A stretch of 64,000 nt of DNA, from assembly GCF_002964665.1 (NCBI RefSeq), contig NZ_PQBZ01000007.1, forward strand, positions 98,389 through 162,388, read 5' to 3'. Positions 45,043 to 57,100 of this stretch are shown in pieces. The stretch comes from Pseudoalteromonas sp. T1lg23B (lineage in GTDB: Bacteria; Pseudomonadota; Gammaproteobacteria; Enterobacterales; Alteromonadaceae). How positions within the stretch are numbered: position 1 is the first letter of the stretch; every line of letters starts with the position of its first letter. Under the pieces are notes generated by a model. The model made no database searches. It was not told the origin of the DNA and was given only the letters and a program-made list of their open reading frames with translations. Both the position numbers and the translations under genes were made by a program.

Positions 45043-45130
45043 ATTACATATACCGCTAGGTCACATTAACGGAAATCTTAAAACGGTCCCTGTTATTGCG
45101 CTCTTTTTGAATCCAGATTTTGAAGCGCGC

Positions 45131-45160
45131 TAGGTCGGCATAAGCGAAGCGCCATCCGAC
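45131..45160 (-). repeat. REP-like palindrome, copy 3
   Basis: TAGGTCGGCATAAGCGAAGC then GCCATCCGAC, followed by GTTTTCAC as in copy 2; over 37 bases the two differ at one position. The remaining sequence from 45043 to 45291 holds nothing else I can name apart from the hairpin at 45245. Confidence 0.7.
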
Positions 45161-45244
45161 GTTTTCACCGTTTTACGCAATGGGTGCTCCGCCCTGCTTT
45201 TGAATAGCTTTATTTCAACATCAGCACTGTTAAGACTCGCAAAC

Positions 45245-45264
45245 GGATTAACCGCTGTTAATCC
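45245..45264 (-). terminator. Perfect hairpin after the cupin gene
   Basis: GGATTAAC, CGCT loop, GTTAATCC lies 28 bases beyond the cupin stop codon (45292). There is no good U-tract on the minus strand, so it may be a weak terminator or a processing site. Confidence 0.35.
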
Positions 45265-45291
45265 ACTTTGCAAATTTAAGGTAACGTTTAA

Positions 45292-45603
45292 CTAAACACT
45301 GCCCTCAACTTCAACCACTAGAATACGCGCCTCACCTTGTGGGTGGGCAACATGTTCAGTCCCTACGCTTGCATAGAAAATATCACCCACATTGAGTAGC
45401 GTAGATTTTTCTAGGGCTTGCTCTTTGTAGCGCATCTCAACACAGCCATCTAACACCACAAATACTTCTTCACCATCATTGATGTGCCATTTATAAGGCT
45501 CATTCGTCCAGTGTAAGCGGGTGGTAATGCCATTCATGTTGGCAATATCCAATGCTCCCCAAGCGCGCTGCGCTTTGAATTCTTTTGCGCGGATTATTTT
45601 CAT
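45292..45603 (-). CDS. Small single-domain cupin protein
   Basis: A 103-residue beta-barrel cupin. The region YKWHINDGEEVFVVLDGCVEM and the later GDIFYASVGTEHVAHP supply His and Glu residues at the places of the two cupin metal-binding motifs. Such small cupins are often isomerases, dioxygenases or sugar-binding proteins; nothing here narrows it further. It has its own start with no close neighbour on the same strand. Confidence 0.8.
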   Translation of the reverse strand: MKIIRAKEFKAQRAWGALDIANMNGITTRLHWTNEPYKWHINDGEEVFVVLDGCVEMRYKEQALEKSTLLNVGDIFYASVGTEHVAHPQGEARILVVEVEGSV

Positions 45604-45643
45604 CTTTTTAGCTCTTATTATTCAATATCTTATAAACAAAAAA

Positions 45644-45677
45644 GCCGCTGGGTAGTGATATACTCAGCGGCTTTTTT
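45644..45677. terminator. Terminator after purL
   Basis: GCCGCTGGGTA, six-base loop, TACTCAGCGGC (one mismatch) at 45644-45671, with five A on the left and six T on the right. It lies between purL (minus, ends 45697) and the cupin gene start, and best serves purL through the A-run on the left. Confidence 0.88.
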
Positions 45678-45696
45678 ATTACCTTTCTGGTGGCGA

Positions 45697-48600
45697 TTAA
45701 CCCACGTTTTTACGTGCGTTACGGAACATGCGCATCCAAGGGCTATCTTCTTGCCACTCATCAGGGTGCCAAGAGTTCGCCACCGCGCGGAATACACGCT
45801 CAGGGTGTGGCATCATCACCGTGGCACGGCCATCCGTTGACGTAATACCCGTGATCCCTTCCGGTGAACCGTTCGGGTTATTTGGATACTGTGTGGTTGG
45901 ATTACCATAGTTGTCTACGAACTTCACCGCCACTGTGCCTGAGCTAAGCGCAGCTTGTACTGCACCTGCATTGGCAAACTCAGCATGACCTTCACCGTGC
46001 GATACCGCGATTGGCATACGAGAGCCCGCCATACCATCGAAGAATACCGATGGGCTGTTTTGTACTTCAACCAAGCTGAAACGTGCTTCAAAGCGCTCAG
46101 ATTTATTGGTTACAAAACGCGGCCAGTGTTCAGTGCCTGGAATAAGCTCTTTAAGCGTCGACATCATCTGACAGCCGTTACACACACCTAAGCTGAAGGT
46201 GTCTTGGCGCTCGAAGAAGTTCTTAAACTGCTCACGAGCCATGTCGTTGAATAGGATAGACTTCGCCCAACCTTCACCAGCACCCAATACGTCACCGTAT
46301 GAGAAACCGCCACACGCCACTAAACCTTTAAACTGTTCAAGCGTTAAACGCCCTTCCAAAATGTCGCTCATGTGTACATCAACCGCTGCAAATCCTGCAC
46401 GGTTAAATGCCGCGGCCATTTCAAGGTGAGAGTTAACGCCCTGCTCACGCAAGATAGCCATCTTAGGTTTAGCGCCCGTTGCGATGTACGGTGCAGCAAT
46501 ATCTTCGTTGATATCAAAGCTCAGTTTTACATTTAAACCTGGGTCTTTGGCATCAAACTTAGCATCAAATTCTTGCTTGGCGCACTCAGGGTTATCACGT
46601 AGTGCCTGCATCTGGTAAGTAGTCTCAGCCCAGATAGTACGTAACTCGGTACGAGTGTTGCTCAGCAGCGCGTTACCCGCACGGTTAAATACGATGCTGT
46701 CATCGTTGTTTAACGTACCAATCTGGTGGCTGATAGCAGCCAAACCGTGTTGTGCTAGTACGGCGTTTACAGCGCTTAGGTCTTCATTGCGAACCTGAAT
46801 AACCGCACCCAGTTCTTCGTTATACAACACTTCAATGTCACTACCTGATAGCGCATCAAGGTCTACCGTGACACCAGTGTGGCCCGCAAACGCCATTTCA
46901 GCAACGGTTGTGAATAAACCACCGTCTGAGCGGTCGTGATAAGCCAATAGTTTGTCATCAGCTACAAGGCTCTGCATCGCATTGTAGAAACCTTTAAGTA
47001 ATTCCGGGCTATCTACATCAGGGGTTTTATCACCTAGTTGCTTATAAACCTGTGCAAGGCTTGATGCGCCCATGCGGTTTTGGCCGGCACCTAAGTCAAC
47101 CAAGATAAGCGATGTATCACCTTTATCTGTGCGCAGCTGTGGTGTTACCGTTTTGCGAATATCTTCAACACGACCAAATGCGGTGATGATCAACGACAAC
47201 GGAGCCGTTACCGACTTTTCTTCGCCGTTGTCTTGCCACGTGGTCTTCATCGACATTGAGTCTTTGCCCACTGGGATGGTTAAACCAAGCGCAGGACACA
47301 GCTCTTCACCTACTGCTTTAACCGCTTCATAAAGACCTGCATCTTCACCCGGGTGGCCCGCTGCCGCCATCCAGTTTGCAGATAGCTTAATGTTTTCTAA
47401 GCCACCAATGTTTGCGCAAGCTATGTTAGTCAACGACTCAGCCACAGCCAAACGCGCCGACGCACCATAGTTAAGTAGCGCCGCAGGTGTGCGTTCACCC
47501 ATTGACATTGCTTCACCATGGTAAGTATCAAACGCAGCCGCCGTCACCGCACAGTTTGCAACTGGCACCTGCCAAGGACCAACCATTTGGTCACGTGCAA
47601 CTAAACCCGTTACCGTTCTGTCACCGATGGTGATCAAGAAAGTTTTTTCTGCGATAGCTGGTAAGCGTAATAAACGTTTTGCCGCCTCTTGTACATCAAT
47701 ACTTTGCATATCTAACGCGCGACCTTGTGCACGTTGTGATGTTACATCACGGTGCATTTTTGGTGCTTTACCTAGCAGGACATCCAGTGGTAAATCCACT
47801 GGGTTGTTATCAAAGTGGCTATCTGCAACCGTTAGATGACGCTCTTCTGTCGCTTCACCAATGACCGCATATTGCGCACGCTCACGCTTACAAATCGCTT
47901 CAAAACGAGCAAAATCTTCAGCGGCAACCGCTAGCACATAACGCTCTTGAGATTCGTTACACCAGATCTCGTGCGGTGCCATGCCCGGCTCATCGTTTGG
48001 AATGTTACGTAATTGGAACTTACCGCCACGACCACCGTCGTCGACTAATTCAGGGAATGCGTTAGATAACCCACCCGCACCAACATCGTGGATGAAGGCA
48101 ATTGGGTTTGCATCGCCAAGCTGCCAACATTTATCGATAACTTCCTGACAACGACGCTCCATTTCTGGGTTCTCACGCTGAACGGATGCAAAGTCCAAAT
48201 CTTCATTTGATTGGCCTGATGCCATCGAAGAGGCTGCACCACCACCAAGACCAATGTTCATTGCAGGGCCACCAAGCACAACGAGTTTTGCACCCACTGG
48301 GATCTCACCTTTTTGAACATGCTCGTTGCGGATATTACCTAGGCCACCTGCCAACATGATAGGCTTGTGATAACCACGTACTTCTTCACCGTTGTGACTA
48401 TTTACTTTTTCTTCGTATGTACGGAAATAACCAAGCAAGTTTGGACGACCAAACTCGTTGTTAAACGCGGCGCCACCAAGAGGGCCTTCGGTCATAATAT
48501 TCAGTGCATTTACGATACGACCCGGCTTACCAAAGTCGCTTTCCCACGGCTGTTCAAAACCAGGAATACGTAAGTTTGATACCGTAAAGCCAACTAAGCC

Positions 48601-49593
48601 CGCTTTTGGCTTAGAGCCGCGACCCGTTGCGCCTTCGTCACGAATTTCACCACCAGAGCCCGTTGAGGCACCTGAGAATGGTGCAATGGCCGTTGGGTGG
48701 TTGTGTGTTTCAACCTTCATCAGAATTTCGATATCTTCCTGATGATACGCATATTCACCATCTTGATTTGGGAAGAAACGACCCGCCTTCGAGCCCTTCA
48801 TTACCGCTGCGTTATCTTTATATGCAGACAGCACATTTTCAGGGTGTGTTTCGTAGGTGTTTTTGATCATTTTGAACAATGACTTAGGCTGCTGCTGTCC
48901 GTCGATGGTCCAATCTGCGTTAAATATTTTGTGACGACAATGCTCTGAGTTTGCTTGCGCAAACATAAATAATTCGATGTCGTTCGGGTTACGCCCTAAC
49001 TTTTGGAAGTTTTCTACCAGATAGTCGATTTCATCTTCAGCTAATGCAAAGCCCTGCTCAATGTTGGCATTAACCAGTGCTTCACGACCACCGCCTAGAA
49101 TATCAACCGATGACATTGGGCGAGGCTCGTCTACTTTGAATAGTAAAGCCGCATCTTCTAGCTGACTATGTGTAGCTTCGGTCATGCGGTCGTGTAATAA
49201 CGCCGCAACGTGCGCTAACTGTTCAGCGCTCAGTTCACCCTCAACGTAATAGGCGATGCCACGCTCAACACGGTGAACCTGACTCAAACCACAGTTATTT
49301 GCGATATCGGTCGCTTTTGATGCCCAAGGAGAAATCGTGCCTGGACGAGGAGTGACTAAAATCAACTGCCCCTGCGGTTCGTGTTCCGCAATCGTAGGAC
49401 CATATTTCAATAACTTGTTTAACTTAACCAGTTCAGTCTCGCTAAGCTCAGCGGTTAAATCAACAAAATGCATAAATTCGGCATACACACCTGAAACAGG
49501 TAAGTTTGCATCCGCGCAGTTTTTAAGGACTTTTTGAACTCTAAAATCAGACAGTGCAGGCGCACCACGTAGGATCAACATAGGTATTTTCAT
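45697..49593 (-). CDS. purL: Phosphoribosylformylglycinamidine synthase (single-chain PurL)
   Basis: The 1298-residue large form carries out the fourth step of purine synthesis, converting FGAR, glutamine and ATP to FGAM. Order of domains: N-terminal PurS-like part (to about residue 150), linker, two FGAM synthetase halves with the [20 protein letters not shown] and [18 protein letters not shown] motifs, and a C-terminal class I glutaminase with the nucleophile Cys in GVCNGCQMM and the His-Glu pair in HGEGHAEF. The start [10 protein letters not shown] is standard. The divergent neighbour is mltF, the usual gammaproteobacterial arrangement. Confidence 0.98.
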   Translation of the reverse strand: MKIPMLILRGAPALSDFRVQKVLKNCADANLPVSGVYAEFMHFVDLTAELSETELVKLNKLLKYGPTIAEHEPQGQLILVTPRPGTISPWASKATDIANNCGLSQVHRVERGIAYYVEGELSAEQLAHVAALLHDRMTEATHSQLEDAALLFKVDEPRPMSSVDILGGGREALVNANIEQGFALAEDEIDYLVENFQKLGRNPNDIELFMFAQANSEHCRHKIFNADWTIDGQQQPKSLFKMIKNTYETHPENVLSAYKDNAAVMKGSKAGRFFPNQDGEYAYHQEDIEILMKVETHNHPTAIAPFSGASTGSGGEIRDEGATGRGSKPKAGLVGFTVSNLRIPGFEQPWESDFGKPGRIVNALNIMTEGPLGGAAFNNEFGRPNLLGYFRTYEEKVNSHNGEEVRGYHKPIMLAGGLGNIRNEHVQKGEIPVGAKLVVLGGPAMNIGLGGGAASSMASGQSNEDLDFASVQRENPEMERRCQEVIDKCWQLGDANPIAFIHDVGAGGLSNAFPELVDDGGRGGKFQLRNIPNDEPGMAPHEIWCNESQERYVLAVAAEDFARFEAICKRERAQYAVIGEATEERHLTVADSHFDNNPVDLPLDVLLGKAPKMHRDVTSQRAQGRALDMQSIDVQEAAKRLLRLPAIAEKTFLITIGDRTVTGLVARDQMVGPWQVPVANCAVTAAAFDTYHGEAMSMGERTPAALLNYGASARLAVAESLTNIACANIGGLENIKLSANWMAAAGHPGEDAGLYEAVKAVGEELCPALGLTIPVGKDSMSMKTTWQDNGEEKSVTAPLSLIITAFGRVEDIRKTVTPQLRTDKGDTSLILVDLGAGQNRMGASSLAQVYKQLGDKTPDVDSPELLKGFYNAMQSLVADDKLLAYHDRSDGGLFTTVAEMAFAGHTGVTVDLDALSGSDIEVLYNEELGAVIQVRNEDLSAVNAVLAQHGLAAISHQIGTLNNDDSIVFNRAGNALLSNTRTELRTIWAETTYQMQALRDNPECAKQEFDAKFDAKDPGLNVKLSFDINEDIAAPYIATGAKPKMAILREQGVNSHLEMAAAFNRAGFAAVDVHMSDILEGRLTLEQFKGLVACGGFSYGDVLGAGEGWAKSILFNDMAREQFKNFFERQDTFSLGVCNGCQMMSTLKELIPGTEHWPRFVTNKSERFEARFSLVEVQNSPSVFFDGMAGSRMPIAVSHGEGHAEFANAGAVQAALSSGTVAVKFVDNYGNPTTQYPNNPNGSPEGITGITSTDGRATVMMPHPERVFRAVANSWHPDEWQEDSPWMRMFRNARKNVG

Positions 49594-49809
49594 CCGGGGT
49601 TAGGGATTGAACGATATTTAGGGTCGCTATTATAGTAGAAATGTTGGCTGGGTTTAACACTAATAATGCCAAAACTCGCAAAAATACCTCTTTTTAACGT
49701 AAATCCATATAGTTATACGTTATTAAAAGTCCAGCGAAGGATAAATTTTGCGTTCGCAAGCAAAGTTAGCTAACGTGAAATACAAGGCTTTCCCCAATCA
49801 GGAGAACAT

Positions 49810-51177
49810 ATGCACGCATTCAAGTGGCTACTGGCCATTGTTATGTTCGTTATCCTGTGTGGATGCGAAAAGACACCAAAAAACCAGCTGGAACTGATTA
49901 AACAAAAACAAGTGATCCGCGTGGGTACGCTGGCAGGGCCGGGTAATTACTTTCAGGCCCGAAACGGTGAACAGGGCTACGAGTATGAGCTCAGTGCAGA
50001 GTTTGCCGATTTCTTGGGGGTCAGGCTGCAAATGGTGCCATTTTTCAGCCTGCCAGAGATGTTTGCCCGCTTAAATAAAGGTGATTTGGATTTAATCGCC
50101 TCAGGTCTGAGCTATCACCCAGACAGAACAGAACTATATCGTTTTGGTCCGAGTTATCGTTCCATCAGCCAAAAGCTCGTATACAAACAAGGCCGTACCA
50201 GACCTCGAAGCATCGAAGACATAGACAAACCCATTACCGTGTTGGCCGGCTCTAGTCACGTACTCACCTTGCAAGCACTCAGACAACAGCACCCATCTTT
50301 AGACTGGCTCGCTATCAGCGACATGGATGAAGAAGAGCTGCTGCTTGCAATTATTGATGAACAGATAGATTACACTATTGCAGATTCCCACACTCTTGCT
50401 CTGTTTCGCCGTTATCACCCCACGGTTAGTATTGGCTTTTCAATCACTAGAGGCGACCCCATTTCATGGGTACTGCGCAATGACAATGATGATTCGCTCT
50501 ACGCGCTATTATTACCTTTCTTTGCGCAGTTAAATAAAACCGATGTACTTTATACCCTTGAAGAAAAATACTACGGCCATATCTCTTCATTTAACTATGT
50601 TAATGCATTGGCATTCGTTGAAGCAGCTCATGAGGTTTTACCCACCTATCAAGCATGGTTTAAGAAATATGCGAAAAACATAGATTGGCGTCTACTCGCT
50701 GCACTAAGCTATCAAGAGTCCATGTGGGATCCAAGGGCTAAATCACCCACAGGTGTGCGTGGAATCATGATGCTGACTCAGCCTACCGCCAAACAAGTTG
50801 GGGTCACAAATCGCCTTGAGCCAGAGCAAAATATTCGCGGTGGCGCAGATTATTTAGCAAAATTATTGAAGCGTATTCCCAAAAGAATTGCCTACCCAGA
50901 TAGAACCTGGTTCGCGTTAGCTTCGTATAACGTTGGCTGGGGGCACGTGAAGGACGCTAGGATCATTACCCAGCAACAAGGGGCTGATCCTGACAGTTGG
51001 GCTGATGTAAAAAAACGACTACCGTTGCTGATAAAAAAGCGCTACTATCGAAAGACCAAATATGGATATGCGCGCGGAGATGTTGCGGTACAGTATGTTG
51101 ACAACATCCGACGCTACTACGATGCATTGGTCTGGTTAGACGAAAATAATGCACTCGATGTAACTTCTGGCAAATAG
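49810..51177 (+). CDS. mltF: Membrane-bound lytic transglycosylase F
   Basis: A 455-residue outer-membrane lipoprotein that cuts peptidoglycan glycan strands to give 1,6-anhydro ends. The signal peptide ends in VILCGC (lipid Cys17 or Cys19). Residues about 35-270 form a periplasmic-binding-protein-like module (VIRVGTLAGPGNYF) that regulates activity, and from about 290 a family 1 SLT domain with catalytic Glu303 in ALSYQESMWDP, the SPTGVRGIMMLTQPTA motif and FALASYNVGWGH. The Shine-Dalgarno is AGGAG. It is divergent from purL, with a 216-base gap holding both promoters. Confidence 0.96.
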   Translation: MHAFKWLLAIVMFVILCGCEKTPKNQLELIKQKQVIRVGTLAGPGNYFQARNGEQGYEYELSAEFADFLGVRLQMVPFFSLPEMFARLNKGDLDLIASGLSYHPDRTELYRFGPSYRSISQKLVYKQGRTRPRSIEDIDKPITVLAGSSHVLTLQALRQQHPSLDWLAISDMDEEELLLAIIDEQIDYTIADSHTLALFRRYHPTVSIGFSITRGDPISWVLRNDNDDSLYALLLPFFAQLNKTDVLYTLEEKYYGHISSFNYVNALAFVEAAHEVLPTYQAWFKKYAKNIDWRLLAALSYQESMWDPRAKSPTGVRGIMMLTQPTAKQVGVTNRLEPEQNIRGGADYLAKLLKRIPKRIAYPDRTWFALASYNVGWGHVKDARIITQQQGADPDSWADVKKRLPLLIKKRYYRKTKYGYARGDVAVQYVDNIRRYYDALVWLDENNALDVTSGK

Positions 51178-51269
51178 CTTGCTTCCTAATCATGAAGTGT
51201 CATTAAACTGCAATGTAGAGTTGTAATGCTGCCCGCGTGCTTTTCTCTCACACATATAAGGAGGTTCTG

Positions 51270-51952
<683 letters not shown>

Positions 51953-52188
51953 TTAGTATATCGTGAACAGGCCGTACGATAAACCTATACCCCTGTTCGC
52001 TAGAGCCAATGAGTGCGCCATTCGAGTTGATAGCTATTTTAGGTAAATTCACTTATAAACTGATTATTTTTCGTCATATTAGTGCAATCATCCTAGAAAA
52101 TCGCAAAATCACATGGCCCTTGAGGCTACACTTAAGCTATAATTCGCCGCTTTTTTTATTTCCTGAGCTCAACACACACGGGTAAAAC

Positions 52189-53493
52189 ATGAAATTTCCG
52201 GGACGCCGTAGGCATAAACATTATTTTCCAGTGGAAGATAAAGACCCACTAATCAACCAGTTAGGTAATGATAGCGGTTTAAAGCACAGTTATATTTGTG
52301 GCATAGACCAAATCGTTGTTGATATCGAAGCAAAAGTTGATCAAGCCTTCTTAGATGAATTTGGTCTACAACGCGGTATGTCGCAAGTGATCGAAAGCGA
52401 CATTACCAATGCGCTTTATGAACGCCTAAAACGCGACAACATGATTGATTACGAATTTGCTGGCGGCACCATAGGCAATACAATGCACAATTACTCAGTC
52501 TTGGCAGATGACCGTTCGGTACTGCTGGGTGTTATGAGTGAAAACATTAAAGTGGGTAGCTATGCCTACAAGTTTTTGTGCAATACCTCAAGCCGAGTTG
52601 ATTTGAATCATCTACAACCAGTTGATGGTCCAATTGGTCGTTGCTTTACACTAATAGATGACAGCGGTGAGCGTACCTTCGCCATCAGTGCTGGATTAAT
52701 GAACCATCTACGTCCAGAATCGATTTCTCAATCTTTAATTGAGAATGCATCGGCACTTGTGATCAGCGCCTATTTGATGCGCACCACCGCTGATGAAACC
52801 ATGACACAAGCCACGTTACAAGCTGTGCATTATGCGAATCAGGCAGGTGTGCCTGTGGTGTTGACTTTGGGCACCAAGTTCCTCATTGAACAAGACCCTC
52901 AATGGTGGGCTGAGTTTGTTGAGAAGCACGTCGATATTCTCGCTATGAATGAAGAAGAAGGCGAAGCAATTACAGGCTTTAATGATCCATTACTTGCCGC
53001 TGACAAAGCGCTTGATTGGGTTGACCTTGTGATTTGTACCGCTGGGCCAAGAGGGTTATTTATGGCCGGCTATGTAGATGATAGATTCAAACGCGAAACC
53101 GAATATCCGTTGTTGCCAGGAGCGATTGCTGAATTTAATCGCTACGAGTTCTCTCGCGGAATGCGCAAAGCCGACTGTAAAAACCCAATTCGAGCATACA
53201 GTCACACCGCACCATATATGGGCGGCCCTGACACGATTAAGAACACCAACGGCGCAGGTGACTGTGCTTTAGCTGCGGTGTTACATGACTTATCTGCAAA
53301 CGAGTACCACAAACTAAATGTGCCCAACTCGGCCAAGCATGAACAACAGGCAATCACCTATTCTTCTTTGGCACAAATTAGCAAATATGCCAACCGCGCA
53401 AGCTATGAAGTATTGGTACAACACTCTCCTCGCCTCTCTCGTGGTTTACCTGAGCGTGAGGATTCACTAGAACAATCTTATTGGGATAAGTGA
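52189..53493 (+). CDS. gsk: Inosine-guanosine kinase
   Basis: A PfkB-family kinase that phosphorylates inosine and guanosine in purine salvage. The 434-residue length is that of Gsk. The N-terminal MKFPGRRRHKHYFPVEDKDP is highly typical, followed by the substrate region FAGGTIGNTMHNYSVLADD and the catalytic NTNGAGDCALAAVLHDL with the base Asp. It is expressed alone, with a terminator after it. Confidence 0.95.
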   Translation: MKFPGRRRHKHYFPVEDKDPLINQLGNDSGLKHSYICGIDQIVVDIEAKVDQAFLDEFGLQRGMSQVIESDITNALYERLKRDNMIDYEFAGGTIGNTMHNYSVLADDRSVLLGVMSENIKVGSYAYKFLCNTSSRVDLNHLQPVDGPIGRCFTLIDDSGERTFAISAGLMNHLRPESISQSLIENASALVISAYLMRTTADETMTQATLQAVHYANQAGVPVVLTLGTKFLIEQDPQWWAEFVEKHVDILAMNEEEGEAITGFNDPLLAADKALDWVDLVICTAGPRGLFMAGYVDDRFKRETEYPLLPGAIAEFNRYEFSRGMRKADCKNPIRAYSHTAPYMGGPDTIKNTNGAGDCALAAVLHDLSANEYHKLNVPNSAKHEQQAITYSSLAQISKYANRASYEVLVQHSPRLSRGLPEREDSLEQSYWDK

Positions 53494-53537
53494 CCGAGTT
53501 AATTTAAGCGCACAGTGCTTCATACTGAAACAAAAAA

Positions 53538-53558
53538 GCCCCTCAAGAGGGGCTTTTT
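53538..53558. terminator. Bidirectional terminator between gsk and the giant surface protein gene
   Basis: The palindrome GCCCCTCAAGAGGGGC (53538-53553) has six A before it and five T after it, so it works for gsk and for the convergent giant gene. Confidence 0.93.
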
Positions 53559-53571
53559 GGTTCACGAATTA

Positions 53572-54189
53572 CTAGAACCGATATTGTACGCTCAAGGCTA
53601 TTTCATCAATGTCATTCTTTGACACAAAGTAGTAGCTATAATCTAGCCCTAAAGTTACTTCGGTTGAGATAGCATAATGGATACCAGCACCTAAATAAGC
53701 GCTCGTGCCATCGTCTTCATATTTTTGCGAGACGCTGCCATCACGCACACTGTCAATTTCATACTGCCAGTTAAACGCGCCAAAAAAGATTTTACCCTCA
53801 AATTGATTTGCTAAGCTCTTTGAGTAATCAACTTGGACTGATATTCCCTCAGGCAATACAGGCGCAACATCCGCCAACATACCCTGTGCTTGACTAGGGT
53901 CGCTCACACTCCCTGAAAAACTAACACTGGCTTCACCTAAGTTGATATACCGAATACCGGCATGCCAGTTTGGCGCAAAGTTGTAAAACGCCCCCAAAGA
54001 CCAGCTGGTTCCCTTGTCATCAATGTTTACCATTGCTATTTCAGGCTGAGTGATTTGAGCATCGGCGGTTGCTTGACCGATTGAACCTGTGACCCTCCAA
54101 TCAGAAGCTTGAGCTGCTGTATTAACTACAAAAGCACTGCTCACCAATGCAAATGCTGGTAGCAACGACTTTTTACGACGGATAAACAT
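53572..54189 (-). other. Segment of the giant gene: signal-like stretch plus outer-membrane beta-barrel
   Basis: The last 205 codons begin [20 protein letters not shown], a normal-looking signal peptide (n-region RRKK, hydrophobic core, then NTAAQA as a plausible cleavage site). An OmpA/OmpW-type eight-strand barrel follows ([54 protein letters not shown]) and the protein ends in Phe (SVQYRF), the outer-membrane insertion signature. It is in frame with the adhesin, directly after a GlyGly-CTERM-like segment ([18 protein letters not shown]). No Shine-Dalgarno lies close to the internal ATG. Confidence 0.75.
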
Positions 54190-57100
54190 GGCTGATGTTA
54201 GTAACACGAGTAGCCCTCCAAATGAGCCTGATGAACTGTTAGTAATTGTTGTATTTTCCTGTGTATTTAGGGTCACGGTCACACTCAGCATACCTTGTGA
54301 TGTCGCACCAAACTCATCGCGAACCACATAAGTGATGGTATCGGTGCCACTAAACCCAGCTTGTGGCGTATAGGCCAATGTATTATCTACATTCACCGTA
54401 ACACTACCGTGCTCAGCTGTTGCTGACACTAGATACAGAGCGGTTCCTTCTGGGTCACTGTCATTAGCGAGTACATCAATCACTAATGCAGAGCCGTTCG
54501 ATACCGCAGTGTCATCTACCGCCACTGGCGCCTGATTAGTAGTAATAGAAACCGTAGCAGTACTGTAAGACGTGCCTCCTTGACCATCTGTAATACTGTA
54601 TTGGATCATCGCTTCACCAACAAACAACGTAGGCGGTGTATAGTGCAATTGATTGTCTTGCACTATCACGGTGCCAAAATCAACCGTAGCGCCCGTTACG
54701 GATAACGTATCTCCATCTGCATCGCTATCATTGCTGAGTACATCAATGACGATGGTTTGTCCTGAAACTATCGCTACCGAATCAGCGTTGGCCTCTGGGA
54801 AATTATTGTTAGTAACCGGTACTGCAATACCGCCTGGGTCAACAATCACACCGTTAGCTATGCCATCGTCATCGTTTGGTCCACCATCCACAATGTTTAG
54901 CTGCACACACCAACTGCCTTCAATCAAACCGACAGTCCATAGACTATCTCCGGGAGGTGGGCAGAAGCCCGGTTCGCCCTGCGTTGTTAGCACCTGGTTT
55001 TGCTCATCAATGACAAAGTCATGCCATACACCGTCTTTGAGTTTTCTATACACAGAACCTAACGGCACAGGTACACGCTGTGGTAACACGATACTATAAG
55101 TATCCCCTTCTTGCGGTAAGCCTGTCGCGATATAGTCAAATACGCCACCGATATTTCTCGCATTCGGGTCATCTGGTAGCTCACTATTGAACAACTCTAA
55201 ACCACCCGTTTGGTTTTGTGATACCGTTGCACCTTTGCGTAAACACACTCCAGGATCACCTTCCACCAAGAATTGTGTTGCTTCAAGCGCGCGCTCCTGC
55301 ATTACGTTACACTCAGAAATCGCATCTTGATAGTCAGGAATACCATCACCATCTGAGTCGGTATACCCTTCTTGTGCATCAGGAATTAAATCACCATCGG
55401 AGTCTGTATCTCCAAGCTGGTCGAGTGATTCAATGACCTCAATGTACACATCTTTTTGTGTTGATAAGCTCGGTGTTCCATCATCTTTAGCAGTAACTTT
55501 CACTTTATAGATACCCGTTGCCACATTCAGCGGACTGAATATGAACTGCTCAGGGTTAGGTGAAATGTTCACCAAAGGCGCACTCGTTTGCCACGAGATG
55601 CTGACCTGATCGGTAAGGTTAGTGTCTGTGGCAATAGCCGAAATGGTCACATCGTTATCCGTTGCAGTCACCAACTCTCGCTCTTCGCCTGACTGAAGCA
55701 CGGTTGTCTCAAGCGATGGCGCGATATTCGTCTCCGAAATTGTTACTGTCGACGAAGAACGCGTGCCCACATTCAGACTGCTATCTAGAGTGATCACTAT
55801 GGTTTCATTGCCTTCGACTTCACTATCGGCGAATGTTTCAAACTCAATGTGGGTTAGGAAGCCAGAGTTAATCACCACCTCACCCGATAACAAGTCATGA
55901 TCCGCACTGTCCGCCGTACCTGATACGGTATACGGGATTGTTACCGGATAACTGGGCGAACGACCATTTAGGTAAACCGCAACTCTGTGCTTATTACCTT
56001 CGGCAATTCGGCTGTTTTTCTGTAGTGATATCAAAGGATTCACATTTACATTCTGACTGACAGTCGCCTGTAAACCTTGCCCATCAGTCGCTTGCCAGTA
56101 CGCAATGTTCGGACCCGGTGCAAACAGAGGGAATCCATTTAACAACGACACTGGAAGCGTATTGCCCTGAGAGTCTGTGGCCACCGCTGTACCTAAATCC
56201 ACTTTGGTAAATAAGCCTGTAGCATTCACAGTAACATCATTTGGTGCAATGATGGTCGGTGCTTGACCGCCTCCAGCATTACTAATACTCACCATCGCTT
56301 TGGCCGATGCCCTTGCTTTGCCTTCATCTTCAATGACGTAGTTAACCACTATCGGGCCTTGTGCATTGGGCACAGCCTGATAAGTCAGAGTATTGCCACT
56401 AATGCTAACACTGCCCAGCGATGCTTTTGCTCCGATGATGCTCAGCACCCCGCCATCTGGATCGGAGTCATTATCCAGCACAGTTAGGCTATATTGATTG
56501 CTTGGTACAGCTGTGAACGTAAACGCATCATCAATTGCAATTGGTGCGTCGTTTACTGACACAACATTTATACTCACAATCGCCACATCAGATTGTAACT
56601 CTCCGTCCGAGGCGACATAGCTGAAGCTATCTGAACCATTGAAGTTTGGCAGTGGTGTATAGGTCAAGACCGTTCCTTGCACTGATGCGACACCATTTTG
56701 TGGTAAGCCTTGCAGCTCAATGGTTAACGTATCACCGTCGGCGTCACTGACGTCTGCTACAAAGCTGGTTGTACCATCTTCATTCACACTGCGCTGCATA
56801 TTGTTGGCAATTGGTGCGGCATTTACGGCGACAACAGTGATATCAAACGCGTCGAGGCTAGCCTGTAATTCACCATCACTCACTGCTATCACAATCCCAG
56901 TGTATGTGCCCACATCGTCAATATTTGGGGTGCCTGTCAGAGCCCCCGTAGTGGTGTCAAAACTTGCCCAACTTGGTGCATTTTCAATGCTAAAAGTTAA
57001 GTTCTCAGAGTCAACATCTGTCGCTTGTGGTGTGAAACTGTATTGTTCATCCTGATTAACCGATGTACTGGGTGTTCCTGAGATCTCTGGCGCATCATTC

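Noticed and set aside
49594..49809. TTGCGTTCGCAA near 49748 as a PurR operator for purL
   Set aside because: It is palindromic but does not match the PurR consensus well enough, and it lies closer to mltF than to purL.
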